Notes under the pieces: generated by a model
Databases searched by the model: none
What the model was told of the DNA's origin: nothing
The model's input: only the letters and a program-made list of their open reading frames with translations
Shown here: piece by piece, positions 7,083 through 14,626 of the stretch
Numbering within the stretch: the first letter of the stretch is position 1
Layout of the letters: the number at the start of each line of letters is the position of its first letter
NCBI GenBank assembly: GCA_902525355.1
Contig: CABZGO010000004.1
Coordinates: forward strand, 18,120-82,119
Length of the DNA stretch: 64,000 bases
Source of the DNA: an uncultured Pelagibacteraceae bacterium
GTDB lineage: Bacteria; Pseudomonadota; Alphaproteobacteria; Pelagibacterales; Pelagibacteraceae
Direction: 5' to 3'
Position numbers and translations under genes: made by a program

Positions 7083-8410
7083 TGATTTGAAACAAGCCTT
7101 GGTTTTCTTGCAGCCCTAAAACCAATCTCGAAATCATTTTTTATGTCATCTATGTCTTCGATACCAACGGATAACCTAATCATGTCATGTGATAATCCAG
7201 CAAATTTTAAAGTTGCCTCATCCATTTGGGAATGGGTTCCAGAAGCAGGATGAATAACTAAAGTCCTAGTATCACCTACATTTGCCAAATGCGATGCTAA
7301 TTTAACATTATTAATAAATGCAACACCGGCATCTTTTCCACCTTTTATTCCAAATGCAATCATAGAACCTTTACCATTTGGAAGTAACTTATTAGCTAGT
7401 TCTGCATCTGGATGATTAGGTGCACTTGGATGAGAAACCCATGCAACACTTTCGTGGTTAGATAGATATTTTACCATTTCCTCAGCATTTGAACAATGTT
7501 TTTTCATTCTTACAGATAAAGTTTCTATGCCTTGTAAAACATTCCATGCGTTTTGAGGGCTCAAACAAGGACCAAAGTCTCTCATACCCTCAGCTCTTGC
7601 TTTCATAGTAAAAGCTGTTGGACCAAATTCCTCTGCAAAAGATAAACCATGATATCCTTCATATGGCTTGGTCATTGTTGGAAATTTATCATTTTGCATC
7701 CAATCAAATTTTCCACCTTCAATTAATATTCCTGCCATTGAAGATCCATGGCCTGCCATCCATTTTGTTAAGGAATGTATTACTATGTCAGCACCATGCT
7801 CGAAAGGTTTACATAAGTATGGAGTTTGATAAGTAGCATCAACCATTAACGGAATTCCAGCATCATGTGCAATTTTAGCAATCTCAGGCATATTCATTAT
7901 TTCATTACCTGGATTTCCAACTAATTCTCCAAAAATTCCTTTTGTATTCTTTTGTATTGCTTTTTTAAAACCTTCTGTATCTCTTGGTTTAACAAAAGTG
8001 CATTTAATTCCAAATTTTGGCAAAGTAAGTCTAAACAGATTTACCGTTCCCCCGTAAAGTTGCGATGATACCACTAAGTGATCGCCAGCTTCACATAAAG
8101 TCATTACTGTTAAAAAAATAGCACTCATTCCAGAAGAGGTAGCAAGAGCTGCTGTTCCACCTTCGAGAGATGCAACTCTTTCTTCTAATACACCAACTGT
8201 AGGATTTGAGATTCTACTGTAAATATGCCCACCTCTTTCCAAATTAAAAAGAGCTGCTGCATGATCTACATCATCAAATAAGTAAGATGTTGTTTGATAA
8301 ATTGGAACTTGTCTTGAACCTGCATTTTTATGTGGCTGATAACCTGCGTGCAAACTCAGAGTATCAAATTTGTATGTATTCGGTTTTAATTCTTTTTTTT
8401 TATCACTCAT
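7079..8410 (-). CDS. metY: O-acetylhomoserine (thiol)-lyase-like PLP enzyme, paralog 1
   Basis: A 443-residue MetY family PLP enzyme. The Schiff-base lysine is K216 in VIHSLTKWMAGHG; YSRISNPTVGVLEERVASLEG and IHPASGTHSQMDEA are MetY signatures. It probably makes homocysteine or methionine from O-acetylhomoserine and a reduced sulfur compound, which suits an organism expected to depend on organic reduced sulfur. First gene of a three-gene minus-strand cluster. It has a strong ribosome binding site, AGGAG four bases before the ATG, which is unusual in this window. The 146-bp upstream region is shared with rplM. Confidence 0.88.
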   Translation of the reverse strand: MSDKKKELKPNTYKFDTLSLHAGYQPHKNAGSRQVPIYQTTSYLFDDVDHAAALFNLERGGHIYSRISNPTVGVLEERVASLEGGTAALATSSGMSAIFLTVMTLCEAGDHLVVSSQLYGGTVNLFRLTLPKFGIKCTFVKPRDTEGFKKAIQKNTKGIFGELVGNPGNEIMNMPEIAKIAHDAGIPLMVDATYQTPYLCKPFEHGADIVIHSLTKWMAGHGSSMAGILIEGGKFDWMQNDKFPTMTKPYEGYHGLSFAEEFGPTAFTMKARAEGMRDFGPCLSPQNAWNVLQGIETLSVRMKKHCSNAEEMVKYLSNHESVAWVSHPSAPNHPDAELANKLLPNGKGSMIAFGIKGGKDAGVAFINNVKLASHLANVGDTRTLVIHPASGTHSQMDEATLKFAGLSHDMIRLSVGIEDIDDIKNDFEIGFRAARKPRLVSNQ

Positions 8411-8414
8411 TAGG

Positions 8415-8419
8415 CTCCT
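8415..8419 (-). promoter_or_regulatory. Strong Shine-Dalgarno before metY paralog 1
   Basis: On the minus strand AGGAG (part of AAAGGAG) stands four bases before the ATG at 8410. Most genes in this window have no comparable purine-rich site, so it marks this start with confidence and suggests efficient translation. Confidence 0.7.
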
Positions 8420-8517
8420 TTAATTTATAATTTTATGAACACGTTTTATGTGGGCTATTATTACTAATAAATGGTCATAATTCAATCAACCATTCAGTCC
8501 TATATAAATATAATAAA

Positions 8518-8546
8518 TTGACAATATAAGTAATTATAAGTATTAA
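8518..8546 (+). promoter_or_regulatory. Sigma-70 type promoter of rplM-rpsI
   Basis: A perfect -35 TTGACA (8518-8523), a 17-bp spacer and a -10 TATTAA (8541-8546) point to the rplM gene. Transcription would begin around 8552-8554, only 3-5 bases before the rplM ATG at 8557, predicting a nearly leaderless mRNA. Confidence 0.65.
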
Positions 8547-8556
8547 TCCCGCATTC

Positions 8557-9015
8557 ATGACAAAGTTTGTTAAAAAAGACGAGGTAAATAGCGAGTGGTT
8601 TGAAATTGATGCTACTGGAGCAGTTGTAGGTAGAATTGCAACGGTTATATCAAAAATCATAAGAGGTAAAAATAAAACTAATTTTACCCCACATATGGAT
8701 CATGGAGACTTTGTAGTTGTTAAAAACGTAGATCAAATAAAATTTACCGGTAATAAATTTCAAAATAAAAAGTATTATAGACACACAGGTTATCCTGGCG
8801 GAATTAAGGAAACAACTCCTGAAAAATTAATTGAGAAAAAACCAGAAGAAATATTAAAACTTGCAGTAAAAAGAATGTTACCATCTGGTGCTTTAGCTAA
8901 AAAACAATTATCAAAACTCAAAATATACTCTGGCCAAGATCATCCTCATAGTGCTCAAAATCCAAAGATCATAGATATTAGCAAACTTAATGAAAAAAAC
9001 TTAGTAAGAAATTAA
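8557..9015 (+). CDS. rplM: 50S ribosomal protein L13
   Basis: A 152-residue protein with the L13 hallmarks WFEIDATGAVVGRIAT near the N terminus, FTPHMDHGDFVVVKN, a KKYYRHTGYPGG segment, and AVKRMLPSGALAKKQ. L13 is an early assembly protein of the 50S subunit. The start is fixed by the normal distance to the WFEID motif. Followed by rpsI after 1 bp, the standard L13-S9 operon. Confidence 0.97.
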   Translation: MTKFVKKDEVNSEWFEIDATGAVVGRIATVISKIIRGKNKTNFTPHMDHGDFVVVKNVDQIKFTGNKFQNKKYYRHTGYPGGIKETTPEKLIEKKPEEILKLAVKRMLPSGALAKKQLSKLKIYSGQDHPHSAQNPKIIDISKLNEKNLVRN

Positions 9016-9016
9016 T

Positions 9017-9448
9017 ATGGAAACCAATCAAATAATTTCTAAAAAAGTAAAATTAGATTTCAAGGAGAGCAAGTATGCGACAGGCAGAAGAAAAAAATCT
9101 GTTGCTAAAGTTTGGTTAAAAAAAGGCACTGGTAAGTTTTATGTTAATGGCAAATCTCTAGACGAATATTTCCCAAGAGCAAATCATAAAATGCAAATCT
9201 TAAGACCATTTGAAATTATTAATCAATCTACAGATTATGATGTTAGATCAAGTGTAGTTGGTGGAGGACAAACCGGTCAAGCAGGTGCTTTAGTTCACGG
9301 AATTTCAAGAGCTCTATTAAAATTTGATGAAACTCTAAAATCAACACTTCGTAAGGAAAAATTAACTACTAGAGATTCAAGGTCTGTTGAGAGAAAAAAA
9401 CCTGGTAGAGCAAAAGCTAGAAGAAGCTTCCAATTCTCTAAAAGATAA
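9017..9448 (+). CDS. rpsI: 30S ribosomal protein S9
   Basis: A 143-residue protein with YATGRRKKSVAKVWLKKGTG, the GGGQTGQAGALVHGISRAL core and a C-terminal tail ending SFQFSKR. The tail Lys/Arg residues reach the P-site tRNA anticodon. S9 forms part of the 30S head. Co-transcribed with rplM from the promoter at 8518. Size fits alphaproteobacterial S9 with its short N-terminal extension. Confidence 0.97.
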   Translation: METNQIISKKVKLDFKESKYATGRRKKSVAKVWLKKGTGKFYVNGKSLDEYFPRANHKMQILRPFEIINQSTDYDVRSSVVGGGQTGQAGALVHGISRALLKFDETLKSTLRKEKLTTRDSRSVERKKPGRAKARRSFQFSKR

Positions 9449-9481
9449 TTTCTTTTTAAATTTCAACTGTTATATTAATTT

Positions 9482-10507
9482 ATGGATAAGAAAAATGTTC
9501 TTATATGTGGTGCTACTGGTTATATAGGATTACAATTAACTAAACTTTTATGTAAACACAAAAAAATAAATATTAAATATTTGTGTGGAAGTTCTTCTGT
9601 TGGAAAAAAAATAGAATTTTATGAAAAAGAATTAAAAAATTTCAAATTACCCAAAATATCAAAATTCAAAAAAGAATATTTATCAGATGTTGATATAATT
9701 TTTACAGCGTTACCAAACGGAGAGGCTCAATCTATTTCAAAATTTTTAAATAAAAAAAATTTACTAATAGATCTCGCAGCGGATTTCAGACTTAATAATA
9801 AAAAAGATTATGAAAAGTGGTACAAAATTAAACATAAAGCATTTAAACAAATTAAAAAAAGCATTTACTCAATACCTGAAATTAAAGGTAAAAAAATTAA
9901 AAAATTTCCAATAATATCTTGTCCTGGTTGCTATCCTACTTCTGTGTTAATTCCATTAATTCCATTAATAAAAAAAAACCTAATAAACAATAAAACAATC
10001 ATTATTGATTCAAAGTCTGGCTATTCTGGAGCGGGCAGAAATGTGCATAAAAAATTTAAAGATAAAAATTTATATGAGTCTTTAAGCGCATATGGTTTGG
10101 CAAATCATAGGCATAATGTTGAAATACAACAAGAGCTCGATTTACAAACTGGCAAAAAAAATAAATTCCATTTTACACCACATCTTACACCAATGTTTAG
10201 AGGGATTTTGAGCACTATCTATATTGATTTAAAAAAGAATATTAACATAAAAAAAATTATTAAAGTTCTTAATGTTCAGTACAAGAATCATAAATTTATA
10301 AAAATTGTCAAAATAAATACTTTCTTGAGTACTAATGATGTAATCAACACTAATAATTGCTTAATTTCTGTATGTAAAAGCAAATATAAAGATAAAATAA
10401 TAATATTGTCTGTAATTGACAATTTGATTAAAGGTGGAGGAGGTCAAGCCGTGCAAAATATGAACAATTATTATGATTTTAAAGAGAGCGAAGGTCTAAA
10501 TGTCTAA
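9482..10507 (+). CDS. argC: N-acetyl-gamma-glutamyl-phosphate reductase
   Basis: A 341-residue NADPH-dependent enzyme of arginine synthesis that reduces N-acetylglutamyl-5-phosphate to the semialdehyde. The nucleotide-binding loop is CGATGYIGLQL (residues 9-19), the catalytic Cys is C150 in SCPGCYPTS, and the active-site histidine segment is near NHRHNVEIQQEL. It follows rpsI by 33 bp, as in many alphaproteobacteria. The last 8 bp overlap the start of a small lipoprotein gene. Confidence 0.93.
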   Translation: MDKKNVLICGATGYIGLQLTKLLCKHKKINIKYLCGSSSVGKKIEFYEKELKNFKLPKISKFKKEYLSDVDIIFTALPNGEAQSISKFLNKKNLLIDLAADFRLNNKKDYEKWYKIKHKAFKQIKKSIYSIPEIKGKKIKKFPIISCPGCYPTSVLIPLIPLIKKNLINNKTIIIDSKSGYSGAGRNVHKKFKDKNLYESLSAYGLANHRHNVEIQQELDLQTGKKNKFHFTPHLTPMFRGILSTIYIDLKKNINIKKIIKVLNVQYKNHKFIKIVKINTFLSTNDVINTNNCLISVCKSKYKDKIIILSVIDNLIKGGGGQAVQNMNNYYDFKESEGLNV

Positions 10508-10706
10508 ATTTTTTTTTATAATTTTATTGATAATTTCATTATCACATTGCTCGATTAGTCCTTTTGATACAATTAGAAACATAGATGGTGGTAAAGAAGA
10601 TAATACAATTTCAAAACTTGATTTTAATAAAGAAACCTCTTTTGATGAATTTAAAAAAAATATTATTAAATATGGAAGTTTTAGTGACTTTCCAAAATTA
10701 GATTGA
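10500..10706 (+). CDS. Small putative lipoprotein
   Basis: A 68-residue ORF that begins in the last codons of argC (8 bp overlap) and ends 4 bp before homoserine dehydrogenase, so it is packed like a real gene. Residues 4-14 are hydrophobic and Cys17 follows in LSHC, a weak lipobox with His at -1. The mature part is about 50 polar residues with no motif I recognise. It may be an outer- or inner-membrane-anchored peptide. Function unknown; the lack of a paralog or domain keeps confidence moderate. Confidence 0.6.
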   Translation: MSKFFFIILLIISLSHCSISPFDTIRNIDGGKEDNTISKLDFNKETSFDEFKKNIIKYGSFSDFPKLD

Positions 10707-10710
10707 TTAA

Positions 10711-12000
10711 ATGAAGAATAATATAAATATTGCTGTAATAGGACTTGGTCAAATTGGTTCATATGTTTTAAACGAGTTAAATACAAAAAAAACAGATATA
10801 GAAACTAAAACTGGAAAGAAAATAAAAGTTATTGCTATATCTGCTAGGAACAAAAACAAGAAAAGAAAATTTAAAATTAATAAGAAAATTTTTTATTCAG
10901 ATCCTCTTGATATTCTCAAAATTAAAGAATTAGATATAATTATTGAAGCTATAGGCTTTTCAGATGGTATATCAAAAAAAATTATTGAAACAGCTCTTAA
11001 AAATAAAATTCATGTGATAACTCCAAATAAAGCATTGATTTCGAAACATGGTGACAAACTCGCAGAATTAGCTGAGAAAAATAAAGTTAATTTAGAATTT
11101 GAGGCATCTGTTGCAGGTGGTATCCCAATTGTACGAACAATTAAAGAAGGTTTGGCTACAAATAAAATCACAAAAGTTTATGGCATTCTCAATGGTACTT
11201 GTAATTATATCATGTCAGAAATGGAGAGGACTAAAGATAGTTTCGAAAATGTTCTAAAGATGGCTCAAAAACTAGGTTATGCTGAACCAGGAAATCCAAA
11301 ATTAGATCTTAACGGCTATGATGCATTAGCCAAAATAAAAATTTTGACATCATTAGCTTTTAATAAAAAAATTTCAAAATCTGAATGTTTAATGGAAGGT
11401 ATTGAAAGCATTGATTATACTGATATTAAAATTGCCGATCAATTAAATTTTAGAATTAAATTATTAGGTATTACTGAGATTATAAATAATAGTATTTTTG
11501 AAAGAGTTCATCCATGTTTAGTTAAAAAAGATTCTTACATAGGAAATGTAGATGGTGTAATGAATGCTGTTATATTAAATGGTTCACCTATTGGAGAGTC
11601 TGTATTACAAGGGGAGGGGGCTGGACCAGGACCAACATCCTCTGCTTTGATGTCTGACTTATTATCCATATTAAGAGGAAATATAAAATATCCTTTTGGT
11701 ATATCTAAAAATAAAAGATTAAAACCTAAAATATTTAATAAAGATAAATCATCAAATTCTCTGTATGTAAGATTAGAAGTTAAGGATAAGCCTGGCGTTC
11801 TATCTTCTTTAACAAAGATTCTGGCAAAATATAAAATTTCAATTCAAAGATTGATACAAATACCTGATCATAAAAGTAAGACAGCCTCGATTGTTATTAT
11901 TACTCATAATGCAAATGAACAAGACGCTCAAAGATGTGTTAAATCATTTAAATCAAATAAAAATATTATTAAAAATCCTATTCTTATTCGATTATTTTAA
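10711..12000 (+). CDS. hom: Homoserine dehydrogenase
   Basis: A 429-residue enzyme. The N-terminal NAD(P) fold opens with IAVIGLGQIGSYVL; the catalytic domain shows VITPNKALIS, EFEASVAGGIPIVRTI and YGILNGTCNYI; a C-terminal ACT domain starts near YVRLEVKDKPGVLSSL and would bind threonine for feedback control. It reduces aspartate semialdehyde to homoserine, feeding threonine and, through O-acetylhomoserine, the MetY-type enzymes encoded at 4874-8410. It ends in a TAATG overlap with the next gene. Confidence 0.95.
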   Translation: MKNNINIAVIGLGQIGSYVLNELNTKKTDIETKTGKKIKVIAISARNKNKKRKFKINKKIFYSDPLDILKIKELDIIIEAIGFSDGISKKIIETALKNKIHVITPNKALISKHGDKLAELAEKNKVNLEFEASVAGGIPIVRTIKEGLATNKITKVYGILNGTCNYIMSEMERTKDSFENVLKMAQKLGYAEPGNPKLDLNGYDALAKIKILTSLAFNKKISKSECLMEGIESIDYTDIKIADQLNFRIKLLGITEIINNSIFERVHPCLVKKDSYIGNVDGVMNAVILNGSPIGESVLQGEGAGPGPTSSALMSDLLSILRGNIKYPFGISKNKRLKPKIFNKDKSSNSLYVRLEVKDKPGVLSSLTKILAKYKISIQRLIQIPDHKSKTASIVIITHNANEQDAQRCVKSFKSNKNIIKNPILIRLF

Positions 12001-12899
12001 TGGAACTTTACATAAAATTATTTGAAGTTCTTTTTCCAGTTTTCTTTATTGTTGGTATTGGATATTTTTTAGGAAAAAAAAATCCAAACTTTGACACTTC
12101 TTTTATAACTACTTATTCCGCTAATTTTGGAACACCGTCTATAGTAATATTTTCTATATCTGCAAGCGGTGTTACTTTTGCAATGTTTTCTGAGTATTTT
12201 ATATATGCAGTAATCCTATTATCATCCTTTTTAATTGTTGGTCTGATTTTTTTAATTTTAATGAAAAAAGATTATTTAAGGGAATTACCAACTTTTTTTT
12301 TACCAAATACAGGCAACATGGGCATTCCAATATGTTTATTTGCTTATGGTAAATTAGGTATGGGAATTGCAGCAGCTATATCTTCTTTGGTAGTGCTTCT
12401 TCATTTTACACTTAATATTTTCTTAGCTAAACGAGAGTTCGACTTAAAGGTAATAATAAAAAGTCCATCGTTTTATGCAATAATTGCAACGATTATTTTT
12501 CTTTATTACGAAATACCTATGCCGATATTTGTGTTGAATACAGTTATGCTTCTTGCTTATGGAATGATAGTAATGATTTTGATGTCTTTAGGCGTTTCAT
12601 TAACACAAATGAAAGTTTTTTCTTTTAAGGATGCTTTAATTACATCCACCGGAAGGGTTATTATAGGGCCTCTAATTGGTTTTTCGCTGATCTCTTTTTT
12701 TAACCTATCTGGGTTTGCTGCTGGTGTTCTTTTAATTCAGTCATCTATGCCAAGCGCAATACTTTGTTATCTTGTTGCTTCAATGTATTCACCTAAGAAA
12801 ATTGTTGATAATATATCTAGCACAATAGTTGTTTCTACTTTAATGTCTCTTGTGACTGTGCCCATAACAGTATTCTTAGCTTTAAAATACTTTAATTAA
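12000..12899 (+). CDS. AEC family transporter (auxin efflux carrier-like)
   Basis: A 299-residue protein with about ten hydrophobic segments in two halves. The LPNTGNMGIPI segment with its Asn and Gly is the characteristic AEC/MleP motif, and the C-terminal half has the matching QSSMPSAILCYLVA helix break. Members move organic acids or similar small anions across the inner membrane. Its A1 is the last base of the hom stop codon, so expression is probably coupled to hom. Substrate unknown. Confidence 0.85.
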   Translation: MELYIKLFEVLFPVFFIVGIGYFLGKKNPNFDTSFITTYSANFGTPSIVIFSISASGVTFAMFSEYFIYAVILLSSFLIVGLIFLILMKKDYLRELPTFFLPNTGNMGIPICLFAYGKLGMGIAAAISSLVVLLHFTLNIFLAKREFDLKVIIKSPSFYAIIATIIFLYYEIPMPIFVLNTVMLLAYGMIVMILMSLGVSLTQMKVFSFKDALITSTGRVIIGPLIGFSLISFFNLSGFAAGVLLIQSSMPSAILCYLVASMYSPKKIVDNISSTIVVSTLMSLVTVPITVFLALKYFN

Positions 12900-12915
12900 G
12901 AGATAAGATTTTCAT

Positions 12916-13776
12916 ATGAAAGCTGTTATTCTAAATGCATCAGCTTGGATGATTGTTCCATTTATGGATGCTTTCGCAAAATATTTAAGTTCATCTATGG
13001 ATGTTTTGCAAATTACTTGGGCTAGATATTTTTTTACAGTTGTCTTCGCACTCTCAATAATGTTTTTTTTTGATAGAAAATCCATAGTTTGGAGTAAAAA
13101 GCCTATGCTTCAATTGATAAGAGGATTGATTTTTGTATTTTCAACATATTTATTTTTTTTTGCAATATCTGAAATTTCTTTACCCAAGGCCTTAACTCTA
13201 GCATTTGTTGCCCCAATTTGTGTAACTGCAATGTCACCCTTTTTTTTAGACGAAAAAGTAGGCTTAAGAAGGTGGACAGCAGTATCCATTGGTTTTATTG
13301 GTACCTTAATTGTAATTAGACCTGGATTTATAGAGATTAATTTAGCTACATTAGCAGCCCTGGGCAATGGTATTTGCTATGGTTTTTATTTAATTATTAC
13401 AAGAAAATTAAGTACCTCTGATAACCCTCTTTTAACTTTATTATTTGCTGGCACAGTAGGGACTATTGTCATGTCTTTATTTATGCCTGGTGTTTGGATA
13501 CAGCCATCAAATAGTCAGTGGATTATGATGGCTTTAATTGGCTTTATAGCAGCTATTGCCCACCTTTTTATAATTTTGTCTCTTAAATACGCTGATGCAT
13601 CTAAATTAGCTCCCCTTGGCTATACTGAAATTATTACTAATATTTTGCTCAGTTATTATATATTTAAAGAATTGCCAGATAATTGGACGTATTTAGGTCT
13701 TTCTTTAATAGTCCTTTGTGGTATTTATATTTCAAGAAGAGAGTATTACTTATCAAGACTTTATTTAGGTAAGTAA
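12916..13776 (+). CDS. DMT superfamily (EamA) transporter
   Basis: A 286-residue protein with ten predicted transmembrane helices arranged as two EamA repeats. The first repeat includes WARYFFTVVF and ALTLAFVAPI with FLDEKVGLRRWTAVSIGFIG; the second has APLGYTEIITNILLSYYIF. These proteins export or import metabolites such as amino acids. It is the last core-type gene before the accessory island. Substrate is not predictable from sequence. Confidence 0.88.
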   Translation: MKAVILNASAWMIVPFMDAFAKYLSSSMDVLQITWARYFFTVVFALSIMFFFDRKSIVWSKKPMLQLIRGLIFVFSTYLFFFAISEISLPKALTLAFVAPICVTAMSPFFLDEKVGLRRWTAVSIGFIGTLIVIRPGFIEINLATLAALGNGICYGFYLIITRKLSTSDNPLLTLLFAGTVGTIVMSLFMPGVWIQPSNSQWIMMALIGFIAAIAHLFIILSLKYADASKLAPLGYTEIITNILLSYYIFKELPDNWTYLGLSLIVLCGIYISRREYYLSRLYLGK

Positions 13777-14300
13777 TATTTACTAATATATTAATGTAAT
13801 ACATTATGTTTATCTTATATATTATTGAAATTTAATACTTTTTTTTAATTGATATAATTATAGAATATTTTTCATTTTTTTTTCTTAATAATTAAAATCA
13901 CAAAAAAAGTCTTATTTTTAATGAATTAATTCATAATTTTTTCCAAATTAGAAAATATCTGATAAGAATAGAGTAGGGGATAAATACCAGTTTATAAATA
14001 AAATTAGAATTACTAAAACTTAGTGATAAATAAGTTAAAAAACAAGCAAATATGCCAATATTTTGATAATTACATGTTTCAAAGACATTTTATTAAGGTT
14101 TTTTAAATAATTATAATTAAATTTTTAGGGGAAAAAAGCTGATTTTGAAATAGCTCTGCAATATCCGAATATACCATTTAAAAGCCCAAAATTGGGTCTA
14201 TTTTAAGCATTTGCAATTTTACGGTGCAACTTATAGGTGATATTATAAAATCAATACTAAATATTGTATATTTATAAAAAAACATTGGTATTTAACATTT
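13777..14300. other. Gene-free AT-rich stretch at the left end of the island
   Basis: No gene is supported here in a window that otherwise has almost no spacer. It is extremely AT-rich with T and A runs. It contains a 14-bp perfect palindrome ATGAATTAATTCAT (13921-13934), a short CCCA/TGGG hairpin in AAGCCCAAAATTGGG near 14185, and a TTGCA/TGCAA pair near 14213. The longest minus-strand frame is 35 codons (14178-14285) and lacks coding signs. It may be decayed sequence or hold island-border sites. Confidence 0.5.
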
Positions 14301-14576
14301 TTAGAGCAAAATACCTTCTAATTTTAGCAATTTTCTCTTGGTATTTACTCCGCCTTTACCTGAATAACCACCTAAAGAGCCATCTGACCTAATTACCCGA
14401 TGACAAGGTATTTTTGGAGCATATGGATTTTTTCCTATGGCATTTGCTACAGCTCTTGCTGCTTTTGGCTTTTTGATTGCATTTGCTACTTGAGAATATG
14501 TCCTTACCTGACCTTTTGGTATAGTTCTCAGATATTTCCAAACTTTTAATTGAAATTTTGTACCTTTTAGGATCAT
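14301..14576 (-). CDS. Methylated-DNA-cysteine methyltransferase (MGMT/Ogt domain)
   Basis: A 91-residue minimal MGMT domain. The active-site PCHRVIRSDG carries Cys58, the arginine finger is R41 in RAVANAIGKNP, and GGYSGKGGVNTKRKLL closes the domain. It removes alkyl groups from O6-alkylguanine in a suicidal reaction, or acts as an alkyltransferase-like protein; the Cys suggests true repair. It lacks the N-terminal ribonuclease-H-like domain of Ogt/Ada. The ATG at 14576 is the only start that keeps the full domain, and it stands just after the T-run of an intrinsic terminator, so expression probably depends on read-through from the structured RNA upstream. Confidence 0.88.
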   Translation of the reverse strand: MILKGTKFQLKVWKYLRTIPKGQVRTYSQVANAIKKPKAARAVANAIGKNPYAPKIPCHRVIRSDGSLGGYSGKGGVNTKRKLLKLEGILL

Positions 14577-14582
14577 AAAGAG

Positions 14583-14626
14583 AAAAAAACTCTGTTTCCT
14601 TGCACCTTTTCAGGTACAAAGAACAG
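14583..14626 (-). terminator. Intrinsic terminator directly before the MGMT start
   Basis: On the minus strand a hairpin pairs CTGTT with AACAG, TTG with CAA and ACCT with AGGT around a GAAA tetraloop, including a G-U pair that forms only on this strand. Seven T residues follow (14583-14589). The T-run ends six bases before the MGMT ATG. Confidence 0.7.

Noticed and set aside
8411..8556. SAM riboswitch upstream of metY
   Set aside because: SAM-II/SAM-V elements precede some marine alphaproteobacterial sulfur genes, but the conserved CTAAAAAGG or CTGAAAAGG tail and pseudoknot are not found on the minus strand here.
10496..10786. Minus-strand 96-codon frame opposite the small lipoprotein gene
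   Set aside because: Overlaps argC, the lipoprotein and hom on the other strand; the plus-strand reading has better spacing and a leader peptide.
13921..13934. 14-bp palindrome ATGAATTAATTCAT as an operator
   Set aside because: Only AT-rich symmetry with no nearby gene to control; such palindromes are frequent at this composition.
13964..13988. Similar GGGGATAA segments at about 13974 and 14851 as island attachment repeats
   Set aside because: The match is only about eight bases plus scattered identity and both copies lie on one side of the recombinase gene; too weak for an attachment-site claim.
14178..14285. A 35-codon minus-strand ORF downstream of MGMT
   Set aside because: Length expected by chance, hydrophobic bias explained by T-richness, no ribosome binding site; left inside the gene-free stretch.
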